A stretch of 11,574 bases of DNA, taken from positions 1-11,574 of the forward strand of contig JBFWQW010000090.1 in the NCBI GenBank assembly GCA_050249235.1, given 5' to 3'. Below the pieces are notes generated by a model. The model did no database searches. It had not been told where the DNA came from and saw only the letters and a list, made by a program, of their open reading frames with translations. This stretch comes from JAEKLB01 sp050249235. Lineage in GTDB: Bacteria > Actinomycetota > Acidimicrobiia > Acidimicrobiales > CADCSY01. The position numbers and the translations under genes are program-made. Positions 8,381 to 11,574 of the stretch are shown here, one piece after another; positions within the stretch are counted from its first letter, which is position 1; each line of letters begins with the position of its first letter.

Positions 8381-8754
8381 TACTTGCCGTCCTTCTTGGC
8401 GCCGTAGCGGCTGCGGGCCTGCTTGCGGTCGCGCACGCCGGCGGCGTCGAGGGCGCCGCGGATGATCTTGTAGCGGACGCCCGGGAGGTCCTTCACCCGG
8501 CCGCCGCGGACGAGCACGATCGAGTGCTCCTGGAGGTTGTGGCCCTCGCCCGGGATGTAGGCGGTGATCTCCATGCCGCTGGTGAGGCGCACGCGGGCCA
8601 CCTTGCGAAGCGCCGAGTTCGGCTTCTTCGGGGTGTTCGTGTAGACGCGGGTGCACACGCCCCGACGCTGGGGAGCGCCCTTCAGGGCGGCCGTCTTGCC
8701 CTTGGCGGGCTTCGACTCCCGGCCCTTGCGGACCAGCTGCTGGATGGTGGGCAC
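8380..8754 (-). CDS. rpsL: 30S ribosomal protein S12 (GTG start)
   Basis: The 124-residue protein starts MPTIQQLVRKGRE and contains CTRVYTNTPKKPNSALRKVA, the loop EGHNLQEHSIVLVRGGRVKD and LPGVRYKIIRGALD. S12 sits at the decoding centre. The streptomycin-sensitive residues are present: Lys43 in TPKKPNS and Lys88 in GGRVKDLPGV, followed by Asp89, which is methylthiolated in E. coli. The start codon is GTG at 8754, with GAGG seven bases upstream, and it gives the exact family N-terminus. First gene of the str operon, 183 nt downstream of rpoC and behind a promoter candidate at 8843-8872; it overlaps rpsG by one base. Confidence 0.98.
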   Translation of the reverse strand: MPTIQQLVRKGRESKPAKGKTAALKGAPQRRGVCTRVYTNTPKKPNSALRKVARVRLTSGMEITAYIPGEGHNLQEHSIVLVRGGRVKDLPGVRYKIIRGALDAAGVRDRKQARSRYGAKKDGK

Positions 8755-8761
8755 AGATGAA

Positions 8762-8765
8762 CCTC
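8762..8765 (-). promoter_or_regulatory. rpsL ribosome binding site deciding a GTG start
   Basis: GAGG lies seven bases upstream of the GTG at 8754. No ATG near the start of the frame would give the S12 N-terminus MPTIQQLV, so this site supports the GTG start. Confidence 0.7.
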
Positions 8766-8806
8766 GGGGTGGGGCTGGGGACCGGCTGGAAGGGGCCCGG
8801 CGACGG

Positions 8807-8823
8807 GCACCCGGAGGGGGTGC
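8807..8823 (-). promoter_or_regulatory. Small hairpin in the str leader
   Basis: GCACCC (8807-8812) pairs perfectly with 8818-8823 around a 5-nt loop. It falls inside the roughly 80-nt leader predicted between the promoter at 8843-8872 and rpsL. Its role is unknown. Confidence 0.35.
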
Positions 8824-8842
8824 GCGCCAGGGCCGACGGGCA

Positions 8843-8872
8843 ATGCTAGGGGCCGGCCTCCGCCGGGGGCAA
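8843..8872 (-). promoter_or_regulatory. Candidate promoter of the str operon
   Basis: On the minus strand TTGCCC (8872-8867) and TAGCAT (8848-8843) are 18 bases apart. TAGCAT matches the TATAAT consensus at four positions, including the TAnnnT core. It lies directly after the probable rpoC terminator and about 90 nt before rpsL, where a promoter would be expected. The box pair closely resembles the candidate upstream of rplC. Predicted from sequence only. Confidence 0.6.
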
Positions 8873-8930
8873 CCCGCCCGCTCCCCGGTCCGGGGCCGAC
8901 GCCTGGCGGCGACCGGGGACCGGGGGCGGG
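8873..8930 (-). terminator. Probable rpoC terminator (long GC hairpin)
   Basis: It starts seven nt after the rpoC stop. The outer arms 8873-8879 and 8924-8930 pair over 7 bp, the inner arms 8882-8890 and 8911-8919 over 9 bp, and a further 4-bp stem (8895-8898 with 8907-8910) lies inside. There is no T-run, so it would be a U-less terminator. It is immediately followed by the str promoter candidate, which supports a transcription boundary here. Confidence 0.6.
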
Positions 8931-8937
8931 CCGACGA

Positions 8938-11574
<2,637 letters not shown>

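Noticed and set aside
8380..8754. Streptomycin-resistance substitution in S12
   Set aside because: Lys43 and Lys88 are both wild type.

Overview
This is a GC-rich stretch of core bacterial chromosome. Every recognisable gene lies on the minus strand, so transcription runs from high to low coordinates. It joins the 3' part of the rpoBC operon to the str and S10 ribosomal-protein clusters. In order of transcription: rpoC (5' end outside the window), rpsL, rpsG, fusA, tuf, rpsJ, then a 316-nt gap, then rplC, rplD, rplW, rplB, rpsS, rplV and the first 60 codons of rpsC. The high GC, the actinobacterial style of L3, EF-Tu and RpoC, and TTGnnn/TAnnnT promoter-like boxes point to an actinomycete. 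The ancestral rpoC-str-S10 contiguity, with rpsJ directly behind tuf, differs from the M. tuberculosis arrangement and would suit a deep-branching class such as Acidimicrobiia. That class placement is inference.

Layout: 11574-8938 is rpoC. 8937-8755 holds a long GC hairpin (probable rpoC terminator) followed by a good promoter candidate for the str operon. 8754-4132 is rpsL-rpsG-fusA-tuf-rpsJ: rpsL/rpsG overlap by one base, and there is a 77-nt gap before fusA (with a 10-bp hairpin), a 108-nt gap before tuf (with degenerate GGTGCG repeats) and only 5 nt between tuf and rpsJ. 4131-3816 has no gene. It carries a 20-nt tandem repeat, a second promoter candidate of the same design and a leader of about 165 nt with four hairpins. 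3815-1 is a tightly packed run rplC-rplD-rplW-rplB-rpsS-rplV-rpsC with 1-4 nt overlaps at most junctions.

Together the genes supply the catalytic beta' subunit of RNA polymerase, both translocating/delivery GTPases of elongation, and ribosomal proteins from both subunits. The main departures from the textbook are these: (i) L22 (rplV) carries a tail of about 160 residues with a basic segment, a cluster of ten His in 24 residues mixed with Asp/Glu, and a long acidic end; (ii) S10 has been split off into the str operon, and the promoter plus structured leader expected before rpsJ instead precede rplC; (iii) the normally near-invariant HPHGGGEG motif of L2 reads HPLGGGEG; (iv) L4 has a Thr/Pro/Ala-rich tail. 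No mobile element, CRISPR array, tRNA or rRNA is seen.
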